64,000 bases of DNA from CAIYUC01 sp963682005. GTDB taxonomy: Bacteria > Bacteroidota > Bacteroidia > Bacteroidales > FEN-979. The stretch is from assembly GCA_963682005.1 (NCBI GenBank), contig OY820914.1, forward strand, positions 3,410,001-3,474,000, given 5' to 3'. Each line of letters starts with the position of its first letter. Positions within the stretch are counted from its first letter, which is position 1. Below are positions 45,624 through 52,069 of this stretch, piece by piece. The notes beneath the pieces are model-generated. The model ran no database searches. It had not been told where the DNA came from and saw only the letters and a program-made list of their open reading frames with translations. A program made the translations under genes and the position numbers.

Positions 45624-46496
45624 TTATTGCCCCCATGTTTTACCGTATTTTGAAATGCATTCTTTCAGACTGTCCCGCCAGAATGGAATTACGATCCCAA
45701 AGCGATCTCTGATCTTTGATTTGCTTAAGACACTGTAGAATGGCCGAACGGCAGGAGTAGGGTAATCCTTTGTTTCAACCGGATGGATTTTGCAGGTTAT
45801 TTCTCCGAACTCCACGACCGCTTTGGCAAAATCGTACCAGCTTGCAACCCCTTCATTTGAAAAATGATACAACTCAGGTTTCTCCAGGAGTTTCATTTCC
45901 GGGATAATGTCAAGGATCATACGTGCCATATCACGTGCATATGTGGGAGTTCCTATCTGATCCTGAACGACTTTCAATTCGCCTTTTTCCCTGCCTTTTG
46001 TAAAAATGGTCTTTGCAAAATTGGTACCAGAACCTGAATAAAGCCAGGAGGTTCTTAGGATCAGTCCATGTACGCCAGATGAAATTACTGCTTTTTCACC
46101 TTCAAGCTTGGTCCTTCCGTATTCTGAATCCGGGTTAGTCGGATCCGATTCCACATAGGGCCGGTGGTTTTGACCGTCGAAAACATAATCGGTGGAAATA
46201 TGGATCATCCATTGACCTTTCTGACGGGCGATACCTGCCAGCTGCTGAGGTACCCCGGAATTCAGGATCGAGGCCAGCTGTGGCTCAGATTCAGCCCTGT
46301 CAACTGCAGTATACGCAGCACAGTTTATGATGCCATCAAACCTGTTGTTGTTCATGAACCTTGCAATAGACACATTATCCGTAAGGTCCAGTTCCCGGAT
46401 GTCAATAAAGGTAAAATGGTAGAGGCCGTACTCTCCGGCAAGTTCCTGCAATGCAGTTCCAAGTTGCCCCTGACCACCTGTAACGAGGATGTTCAT
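45624..46496 (-). CDS. rfbD: dTDP-4-dehydrorhamnose reductase
   Basis: 290-residue short-chain dehydrogenase. NAD(P) motif MNILVTGGQGQLGTALQEL, active-site STDYVFDG and YxxxK in YGRTKLEGEKAV, and RTSWLYSGSGTNFAKTI, diagnostic of RfbD/RmlD. It catalyses the last step of dTDP-L-rhamnose synthesis for surface polysaccharides. No rfbA, B or C is adjacent. A good Bacteroidota promoter lies directly upstream at 46531-46562. Confidence 0.94.
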   Translation of the reverse strand: MNILVTGGQGQLGTALQELAGEYGLYHFTFIDIRELDLTDNVSIARFMNNNRFDGIINCAAYTAVDRAESEPQLASILNSGVPQQLAGIARQKGQWMIHISTDYVFDGQNHRPYVESDPTNPDSEYGRTKLEGEKAVISSGVHGLILRTSWLYSGSGTNFAKTIFTKGREKGELKVVQDQIGTPTYARDMARMILDIIPEMKLLEKPELYHFSNEGVASWYDFAKAVVEFGEITCKIHPVETKDYPTPAVRPFYSVLSKSKIRDRFGIVIPFWRDSLKECISKYGKTWGQ

Positions 46497-46530
46497 ATGA
46501 TCTGCCTGTTTTTAATACTGAAATCTTGAA

Positions 46531-46562
46531 CAAACCTACATTAATTTTAGGAATTTGGCAAA
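46531..46562 (-). promoter_or_regulatory. rfbD promoter (TTTG-N20-TAGGTTTG)
   Basis: On the minus strand TTTG (46559-46562) is followed by exactly 20 bases and TAGGTTTG (46531-46538). This matches the Bacteroidota primary-sigma consensus at both boxes, about 35 bp before the rfbD ATG. Confidence 0.7.
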
Positions 46563-46587
46563 TCTTGAGGAATGATGCAGGATGCTG

Positions 46588-46733
46588 TCCCCGCTTTCGC
46601 GGGGATGACGAACTGGATGCTGGATGCTGGATGCTGGAAGATAGAGGATGGAGGATGGAGGATGGAGGATGGAGGTTGGAAGCCTGACCTTGCCTGAAGC
46701 CTGAAGCCTGTTCCCGCTTTCGCGGGAATGACG
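46588..46733. repeat. Heptamer array flanked by two GC palindromes
   Basis: A palindrome with core CCCGCTTTCGCGGG and ATGACG tail (46588-46610) is followed by fourteen in-phase heptamers from 46614: three TGGATGC, TGGAAGA, TAGAGGA, three TGGAGGA, TGGAGGT, TGGAAGC, CTGACCT, TGCCTGA, AGCCTGA and AGCCTGT. A second palindrome copy comes next in the same orientation (46711-46733). This makes a direct-repeat-bounded unit in the gap between divergent rfbD and the secreted-protein gene. Confidence 0.9.
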
Positions 46734-46743
46734 TAAAAAGAAA

Positions 46744-46778
46744 GCCCCTCCGTGATTGGGGAGGGGTTGGGGAGGGGC
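46744..46778. repeat. CCCCTCC / GGGAGGGG palindromic repeat
   Basis: GCCCCTCC, a 7-base loop, GGGGAGGGG, then a second GGGGAGGGGC. A GC-rich stem-loop of a different type from the CCCGCTTTCGCGGG family, similar in style to the repeat inserted in dnaE. The rest of the gap up to 46866 is AT-rich leader. Confidence 0.6.
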
Positions 46779-46866
46779 AATCTGAAGCCTGCATAAATCC
46801 GTCCTCCCTATCAAATGTGAAATATTTTTCCCTATCTTTATAGTCTGAAATCTGATAATTAAAGCT

Positions 46867-49260
46867 GTGAGCAGGAACGTCTACCGTAACACCAAAGGGA
46901 TCATCATTGCATTCCTCCTGATTTTTCACCAGGGAGTCATGGCTCAGCTTGCGGTTGTCGAAGGATCTGCAATGAATATGACACCCCTTCAATTGGTTCA
47001 GAATTACCTGATAGGTTCCGGGATCACCGTCAGCAATGCCACCTATAACGGTTCAACGGCACTTATCTCTTCCAACCAGATCGGTACCTTTATGACACAT
47101 GGCACCGCGACAACTCAACTTGGATTGACTGCAGGAATCCTGATGACCTCAGGCAAAGCGAGCATTGCAATCGGTCCGAACAATAAGACGGGAGCAGGAC
47201 TCATCACCAACGGTCCGGCTGATCCGGATCTGAATATCATTTCAAGCGCAATTACGCATGATAAGGCGGTTCTTGAATTTGATTTTATCCCCCAGTCAGA
47301 TACCGTCAGGTTCAGGTATGTTTTTGGTTCGGAAGAATTTCTGGAGTTCTGCAACCAGTTCAATGATGCGTTTGGGTTCTTTCTCAGCGGACCCGGCATT
47401 ACCGGGACATTCTCAAACAACAGCATCAACATCGCCCTGATGCCCGGAACCAATAATTACGTGACCATAAACAATATTTGCAATAACCCAAACTCGAGAT
47501 GGGATAACCCGCCAAATGCACCGAACTTCCAGTACGATGCACTGACCCATGTTTTCAGGGCATGGAGTGTAGTCGTGCCTTGTTCTACCTATCACATCAA
47601 GCTGGCAGTTGCGGATGCCGTTGACGGTCAGCTGGATTCAGGCGTTTTCCTGGAAAAAAACAGCTTCAGCAGCCCCGGGTTAAGCATGAGCAACAGCGCA
47701 AATATCCCTGCCATTGGCAATGTTGCAGTGGAAGGATGCAATGATGTTACGGTCAGTTTTCACTTGTCAACTCCGTTGACCTATACATACCGCGTTCATT
47801 TTTCGATACTGGGGAATGCTACCAATGGCATCGATTACTCGCACATACCGGATTCCGTGACATTCCTTCCGGGCCATGACAGCGTTGCCCTTGTTATCCA
47901 TCCGTTGCTGGATCTTGTTCCTGAAGGGCCCGAAGGGGTAATTATCCGGCTCAACCAGGTTTCCTGCAACGGTGTCATCAATGCGGATACGATAGGAATA
48001 CTTGATTATACTCCGTTATCATTACAACCGCTTCACGATACCACATTCTGTTATGGAAACGAGATCATCCTGGCAGCGGTTCCTTCAGGCGGTCTCCGGC
48101 CATTAACCTATCTGTGGAATATTAATCCGGGTACAGACAGTACAATCATGCTCACGCCCCCGGTAGGGATAAATAATTACAATGTCACCGTGAGTGACAG
48201 GTGCAATTTTTCAGTATCTGATACCAGCATCGTTACCGTACACCCGGTTCCAGTTGCCGATGCGGGACCTGATGTTACCATTCCCAACGGCACAAGTACC
48301 ACCTTGCACGGAACGGCTTCTGCCGGGTATGGGAATTACGGGTTTTACTGGGAATCGAATCCCCCCGGTTTTACTTCCATGCTTCAGGATCCCAATACAG
48401 GCAACCTTTCATTTTCGACGATCTACAATCTTGTGGTCACTGATGTTGCAAGCGGATGCCAGAGCCTCTCGGATGAGGTCATGGTGATTGTGGCAGGCGG
48501 GCCGCTTACAGTGAACCCGGCGGCTCAACCCGATACCATCTGCCTTGGCGATTCGGCCCGCCTCTATTCGCTTGGGGGTGGAGGCTCAGGAATCTACACA
48601 TACAACTGGACGTCGGATCCTCCCGGGTTCACATCAACCGCCAGTAATCCTGAGATCGTCCCGACTGAATCCACGACATATTTTGTCACCATAAATGACG
48701 GATTCAACCAATTATCAGGAAACACCAGGATCACAGTTAACCCATTGCCCCAGATAAGACTGGGACCGGCGGATACGGCAGTATGCATCTATGATTCGGT
48801 TACGATCGATGCCGGGAACCCCGGTTCCACCTATCAATGGTCAAATGGCGCCACAACAAGGAAAATCACATTCATGGCCACCGGGATCGGTTATGAAGTT
48901 CAGATTTACAAGGTGATCGTGACCAACCAGAATCACTGCAAGGATTCCGCATCGATCAGTGTGACATTCGACATGGCCTACTGCACAGGGATGATGCCGC
49001 AGCCAACCCGGGAGTACTTCACAATCATTCCGAATCCTTCAACGGGAACCTTTTTGATCAGGCTGAATTCCGATTCCGATCGGCTGGATATTTGCATTTA
49101 CAACCTGCTCGGAGAAAAGGTGTTTAACGACAGAATGAATGGTGTCAGGGGTAATAACAAGGAAAAAGCGATTGATGTATCATTTCTTTCGAAGGGGATT
49201 TACATCATCCAGGTCACAGGGGACCATTTTTCGACTTCCGCGAAAATCATAATTCAATAG
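46867..49260 (+). CDS. T9SS type A secreted protein with choice-of-anchor L domain
   Basis: 797 residues from a GTG start. Signal peptide NTKGIIIAFLLIFHQGVMAQ. Residues ~30-260 match the choice-of-anchor L domain (MTPLQLVQNYLIGSGITVSNATYNG...VRFRYVFGSEEFLEFC...AFGFFLSGPGI). A Calx-beta-like segment (~270-375) follows (VTFLPGHDSVALVIHP), then Ig/PKD-like domains. The C-terminal ~80 residues are a T9SS type A sorting domain (IIPNPSTGTFLIRLNSD...GIYIIQVTGDHFSTSAKIIIQ). It is probably a large cell-surface adhesin. The stop is followed immediately by a repeat region. Confidence 0.87.
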   Translation: MSRNVYRNTKGIIIAFLLIFHQGVMAQLAVVEGSAMNMTPLQLVQNYLIGSGITVSNATYNGSTALISSNQIGTFMTHGTATTQLGLTAGILMTSGKASIAIGPNNKTGAGLITNGPADPDLNIISSAITHDKAVLEFDFIPQSDTVRFRYVFGSEEFLEFCNQFNDAFGFFLSGPGITGTFSNNSINIALMPGTNNYVTINNICNNPNSRWDNPPNAPNFQYDALTHVFRAWSVVVPCSTYHIKLAVADAVDGQLDSGVFLEKNSFSSPGLSMSNSANIPAIGNVAVEGCNDVTVSFHLSTPLTYTYRVHFSILGNATNGIDYSHIPDSVTFLPGHDSVALVIHPLLDLVPEGPEGVIIRLNQVSCNGVINADTIGILDYTPLSLQPLHDTTFCYGNEIILAAVPSGGLRPLTYLWNINPGTDSTIMLTPPVGINNYNVTVSDRCNFSVSDTSIVTVHPVPVADAGPDVTIPNGTSTTLHGTASAGYGNYGFYWESNPPGFTSMLQDPNTGNLSFSTIYNLVVTDVASGCQSLSDEVMVIVAGGPLTVNPAAQPDTICLGDSARLYSLGGGGSGIYTYNWTSDPPGFTSTASNPEIVPTESTTYFVTINDGFNQLSGNTRITVNPLPQIRLGPADTAVCIYDSVTIDAGNPGSTYQWSNGATTRKITFMATGIGYEVQIYKVIVTNQNHCKDSASISVTFDMAYCTGMMPQPTREYFTIIPNPSTGTFLIRLNSDSDRLDICIYNLLGEKVFNDRMNGVRGNNKEKAIDVSFLSKGIYIIQVTGDHFSTSAKIIIQ

Positions 49261-49287
49261 GTTGCAGGCTACAGGCTTTCCCTATGC

Positions 49288-49415
49288 TGTCATTCCCGCG
49301 AAAGCGGGAACAGGCTACAGGCTTCAGGCTGCGGGATCAAAACATCTATCCTCTATCCTCTGACCTCCGTCCTCCGACTTCTGACCTCCGACCTCCGACC
49401 TCCGTCCTCACTCCT
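49288..49415. repeat. Inverted-orientation palindrome and heptamer array running into the XRE-S24 gene
   Basis: A minus-oriented copy of the CCCGCTTTCGCGGG palindrome (49288-49310) is followed by ACAGGCT/TCAGGCT words. Ten in-phase heptamers then run from 49346 to 49415: CTATCCT twice, CTGACCT, CCGTCCT, CCGACTT, CTGACCT, CCGACCT twice, CCGTCCT, CACTCCT. The stop codon of the repressor gene (49408-49410) lies inside the array. Confidence 0.88.
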
Positions 49416-50217
49416 CCAGCTTCATCTTCATCTGGATCGCTTTAACATCTTTACTAAGCTGCTGAAGGGTTTGTGCAATTGACATTGTATGGCCTGCAGT
49501 ATTTTGAGGGATCTCCGAACTGATATAATGAACGAACTGCCAGATCTCCCGGATATCGCCCACCATCATTTCATAGGGTTCATAAGCCGGATTCAGAGAA
49601 TGCAGGATAAATTTCCCGTCGGAAATCAGCTTGTTCTCTATAACTTTAAACACAACCCCTTCTTCAACAGTTAGTATGATACAGGCGTCCTTGTCGCGGA
49701 TCGTTCGCCAGTCCTGGACATAAACCCCGGTGACCCATGATCCGTCGGGGATCGGGAGCATGGAATCGCCGCTCACCTGGAATGTCCGGTATTTCTTCTG
49801 TTTTGAAAGAAAAGGCAACCGGAATGTCGGTAAAATGCTGATGTATTCAGGATCTGCAAACCCGCTTTTGTAGCCCGCTTTTGCCTTTTCGGAAACAAGC
49901 TCGATGTTTTCATCATTGTCGGAACCTACGGTGGTAGCCAGTATCCGAAGGTTGGTCCCTTTCATAAAGATGTCATACCCGCGTTCAACCTGCCTGACCT
50001 GGCTTTCAGGCAGGGCCGTAAGATCAATCTTGACAAGCGTATCGATCGAAATATTGAAATATTTTGAGAATGCGATCAATACTTCTACCGAAGGCTGGGC
50101 AACACTATTCTCATACCCACTCAGGGTTGAACGTATCATTTTTAGGGCCACAGCCAAATCATCCTGGGTGCGTCCCATCCGTCTCCGGAGGAATTTTATA
50201 TTGGAATTGAAAAACAT
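49408..50217 (-). CDS. XRE-type HTH repressor with LexA-like S24 peptidase domain
   Basis: 269 residues. The N-terminal Cro/XRE helix-turn-helix spans about 5-62 (NIKFLRRRMGRTQDDLAVAL...RSTLSGYENSVAQPS). The C-terminal S24 domain has catalytic S152 in GDSM and K191 in VVFKVI, 39 residues apart. An Ala114-Gly115 pair (KAKAGY) lies 38 residues before the serine, the geometry expected for RecA-stimulated self-cleavage. It faces two identical TGATTA-N5-TAATCA palindromes 30-71 bp from its start codon. Next on the plus side come a four-helix-bundle gene, dinB and dnaE, so it is a probable SOS-like repressor of that locus. The final residues and stop derive from a heptamer array. Confidence 0.88.
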   Translation of the reverse strand: MFFNSNIKFLRRRMGRTQDDLAVALKMIRSTLSGYENSVAQPSVEVLIAFSKYFNISIDTLVKIDLTALPESQVRQVERGYDIFMKGTNLRILATTVGSDNDENIELVSEKAKAGYKSGFADPEYISILPTFRLPFLSKQKKYRTFQVSGDSMLPIPDGSWVTGVYVQDWRTIRDKDACIILTVEEGVVFKVIENKLISDGKFILHSLNPAYEPYEMMVGDIREIWQFVHYISSEIPQNTAGHTMSIAQTLQQLSKDVKAIQMKMKLEE

Positions 50218-50246
50218 GGCGAAAAATTTTGTATCTGCAAAGATAA

Positions 50247-50263
50247 TGATTATATTGTAATCA
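50247..50263. promoter_or_regulatory. Operator-like palindrome O1 (TGATTA-N5-TAATCA)
   Basis: Perfect 6-bp inverted repeat with a 5-bp spacer, 30 bp upstream of the repressor ATG. Same motif, same spacing as the next site. Confidence 0.7.
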
Positions 50264-50267
50264 CAAA

Positions 50268-50288
50268 AATGATTAATAATTAATCATT
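50268..50288. promoter_or_regulatory. Operator-like palindrome O2 (TGATTA-N5-TAATCA, extended)
   Basis: A 21-bp perfect inverted repeat containing the TGATTA-N5-TAATCA core at 50270-50286. The core begins exactly 23 bp after the O1 core, about two helical turns, allowing two repressor dimers on one DNA face. Confidence 0.75.
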
Positions 50289-50295
50289 GTAAACG

Positions 50296-50327
50296 AGTAG
50301 CGAAATAGCGAAATAGCGAGGTAGCGA
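50296..50327. repeat. Left octamer array of the four-helix-bundle cassette
   Basis: Four in-phase octamers AGTAGCGA, AATAGCGA, AATAGCGA, GGTAGCGA. The reverse complement of this unit forms the right array at 50788-50819. Confidence 0.9.
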
Positions 50328-50388
50328 AAAAAACTTCGGAAATTGTATTACCTTTTGGATAGATGGCCGATTAAGCAGGAAAAAAAGC

Positions 50389-50775
50389 ATGGAACCGTAT
50401 GATGTAAAAACGTTTAATCAACGAATGAGAGCAAGGACAGAAAAGTTTGCTGTGTCGGTTTACCGGGTACTTGGAAATGTTAAACTGAATGACATGAACA
50501 GGATTGTGATAAAGCAACTTGTGAAAAGTGCGACATCGGTTGCAGCAAACTACAGTTCTGCAACAAGGGGCCGGTCTGAAGCCGAGTTCTATTCAAAGCT
50601 GTGCATTGTTGTTGAAGAATGTGATGAAACCGTTTTCTGGATTAATTTTCTGATCTCAACCGGAATACTTAACCAGGAACAGGTGCAGGAACTGAAAACC
50701 GAAGGAGAAGAACTTCTGCAGGTATTCTCAACAATCCGTAAGAAATTGAAGAACAAACGCTTTTCCCAAAAATGA
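50389..50775 (+). CDS. Four-helix-bundle protein (S23/IVP, Avd-like family)
   Basis: 128 residues. The signature IVIKQLVKSATSVAANYSSATRGRSEAEFYSKL (residues 39-71) followed by VEECDETVFWINFL identifies the four-helix-bundle family. That family includes proteins encoded in 23S rRNA intervening sequences and relatives of the Avd accessory protein of diversity-generating retroelements. No reverse transcriptase, template repeat or rRNA gene is present here. The gene is bracketed by inverted octamer arrays 61 bp upstream and 12 bp downstream, making a 524-bp cassette between the repressor and dinB. The basic C-terminus (RKKLKNKRFSQK) suggests nucleic-acid contact. Its function is unknown. Confidence 0.88.
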   Translation: MEPYDVKTFNQRMRARTEKFAVSVYRVLGNVKLNDMNRIVIKQLVKSATSVAANYSSATRGRSEAEFYSKLCIVVEECDETVFWINFLISTGILNQEQVQELKTEGEELLQVFSTIRKKLKNKRFSQK

Positions 50776-50787
50776 TTTTGCTTCTAT

Positions 50788-50819
50788 TTCACTATTTCGC
50801 TACTTCGCTACTTCGCTAT
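50788..50819. repeat. Right octamer array of the cassette, inverted relative to the left
   Basis: Four in-phase octamers TTCACTAT, TTCGCTAC, TTCGCTAC, TTCGCTAT, the reverse complement of the AGTAGCGA/AATAGCGA units at 50296. It ends 8 bp before the dinB ATG. Confidence 0.9.
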
Positions 50820-50827
50820 TTTTAAAT

Positions 50828-52003
50828 ATGCTAGCCATGAACCGCAATATCGTCCACTTCGACCTCGACACCTTTTTCGTGTCGGTGGAACGGCTGCAGA
50901 ACAGCCAGCTGGTTGGCAAGCCTGTGATCATCGGGGGCATGTCAGACAGGGGCGTGGTGTCAAGCTGCAGCTACGAGGCACGCCGCTTCGGCGTAAGCTC
51001 GGCCATGCCGATGAAAATGGCGAGGGTGCTGTGCAAGGATGCCGTATTTATCAGGGGTGACATGGAACAATATTCAAAGTATTCGAACATGGTCACCGAT
51101 ATCATTGCAGAGCGTGCGCCGGTGTATGAGAAAGCTTCCATCGACGAGCATTATATCGATATCACCGGCATGGACCGCTTTTTCGGATCGCAGAAGTGGA
51201 CCCATGAACTCCGGAAAGCGATCATTCAGAATACCGGCTTGCCGATATCTTTCGGGTTGTCGGTCAATAAGACCGTTTCAAAGATCGCTACCGGCGAAGC
51301 CAAGCCGAATGGCGAACTGATGGTGCCACAGGATACGGTAAGGACTTTCCTCTCCCCGCTGTCCATCCGGAAGATCCCGGGAATAGGGGAGAAGACCTTC
51401 CCCCTGCTCCGTTCCATGGGCGTTTCCACCATCGAAACACTGAGCATGATCCCGAAGGATATGATGGAACGGGTCATGGGCAGGAACGGGGCCATCCTGT
51501 GGGAACGGGCCAACGGGATCGATTCAACCCCTGTCCAGCCCTATTCGGAAAGCAAATCCGTAAGCACCGAAACGACGTTCGAGCAGGATACCATCGATAT
51601 TGTCAGGATGAAAGAGATCCTGGTAAAGATGGTGGAAAAGCTTGCGTTCGAGCTCCGTGATCAGCAAAAGCTCACCGCCTGCGTGACCGTCAAGATCCGC
51701 TACTCGAATTTCGATACCCATACCATCCAGCAGCAGGTCCCGTACACTGCATTCGATCACGTGCTGATCCCGCTGGTGAAGGAGCTGTTCGATAAACTGT
51801 ACCAGCGCAGGATGCTCATCCGGCTGATCGGGGTTCGTTTCAGCAAGCTTGTACCCGGCAGCCCTCAGCTCAACATGTTCGAGGAAAGCACGCAAATGAT
51901 CAGCCTCTACCAGGCCATGGACCGCATCCGGTCAAAGTACGGGCAAACGGCCGTAAGACGCGCGGTAGCACTGCAAATAGCGTCCCCGCCTTCGCGGGAA
52001 TAA
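50828..52003 (+). CDS. dinB: Y-family DNA polymerase (DinB/Pol IV-like)
   Basis: 391 residues (an ATG at 50837, MNRNIVHFDLD, may be the true start). Catalytic motifs HFDLDTFFVSVE and KASIDEHYIDITG are intact. Palm/finger segments VSSCSYEARRFGVSSAMPM and ISFGLSVNKTVSKIATGEAKPNG, an HhH in IRKIPGIGEKTFPLL, and a little-finger domain follow. QLNMF at the C-terminus fits a beta-clamp binding motif. It is a translesion polymerase. The last seven residues ASPPSRE and the stop are encoded by a copy of the GC palindrome, so the native C-terminus was altered by repeat insertion. It is followed by dnaE after 66 bp. Confidence 0.93.
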   Translation: MLAMNRNIVHFDLDTFFVSVERLQNSQLVGKPVIIGGMSDRGVVSSCSYEARRFGVSSAMPMKMARVLCKDAVFIRGDMEQYSKYSNMVTDIIAERAPVYEKASIDEHYIDITGMDRFFGSQKWTHELRKAIIQNTGLPISFGLSVNKTVSKIATGEAKPNGELMVPQDTVRTFLSPLSIRKIPGIGEKTFPLLRSMGVSTIETLSMIPKDMMERVMGRNGAILWERANGIDSTPVQPYSESKSVSTETTFEQDTIDIVRMKEILVKMVEKLAFELRDQQKLTACVTVKIRYSNFDTHTIQQQVPYTAFDHVLIPLVKELFDKLYQRRMLIRLIGVRFSKLVPGSPQLNMFEESTQMISLYQAMDRIRSKYGQTAVRRAVALQIASPPSRE

Positions 52004-52055
52004 CGGTGAGAAATGGCAAACAAGTGGAAACTCACCATCTCACCAGTTCACCAGT
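51983..52055. repeat. GC palindrome at the dinB stop and TCACCAGT octamers before dnaE
   Basis: 51983-52005 is a variant of the CCCGCTTTCGCGGG element in which the tail ATGACG is ATAACG, giving the TAA stop of dinB. 52032-52055 has three in-phase octamers TCACCATC, TCACCAGT, TCACCAGT, ending 14 bp before the dnaE ATG. Confidence 0.75.
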
Positions 52056-52069
52056 AATTATTCCGGATA

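Noticed and set aside
46402..46992. Minus-strand ORFs with repeated PPSSILHP-like peptides
   Set aside because: Translation of the TGGAGGA/TGGATGC array between rfbD and the anchor-L gene.
50296..50819. Diversity-generating retroelement
   Set aside because: The four-helix-bundle gene resembles Avd, but there is no reverse transcriptase, no template/variable repeat pair and no C-type lectin target in the window.
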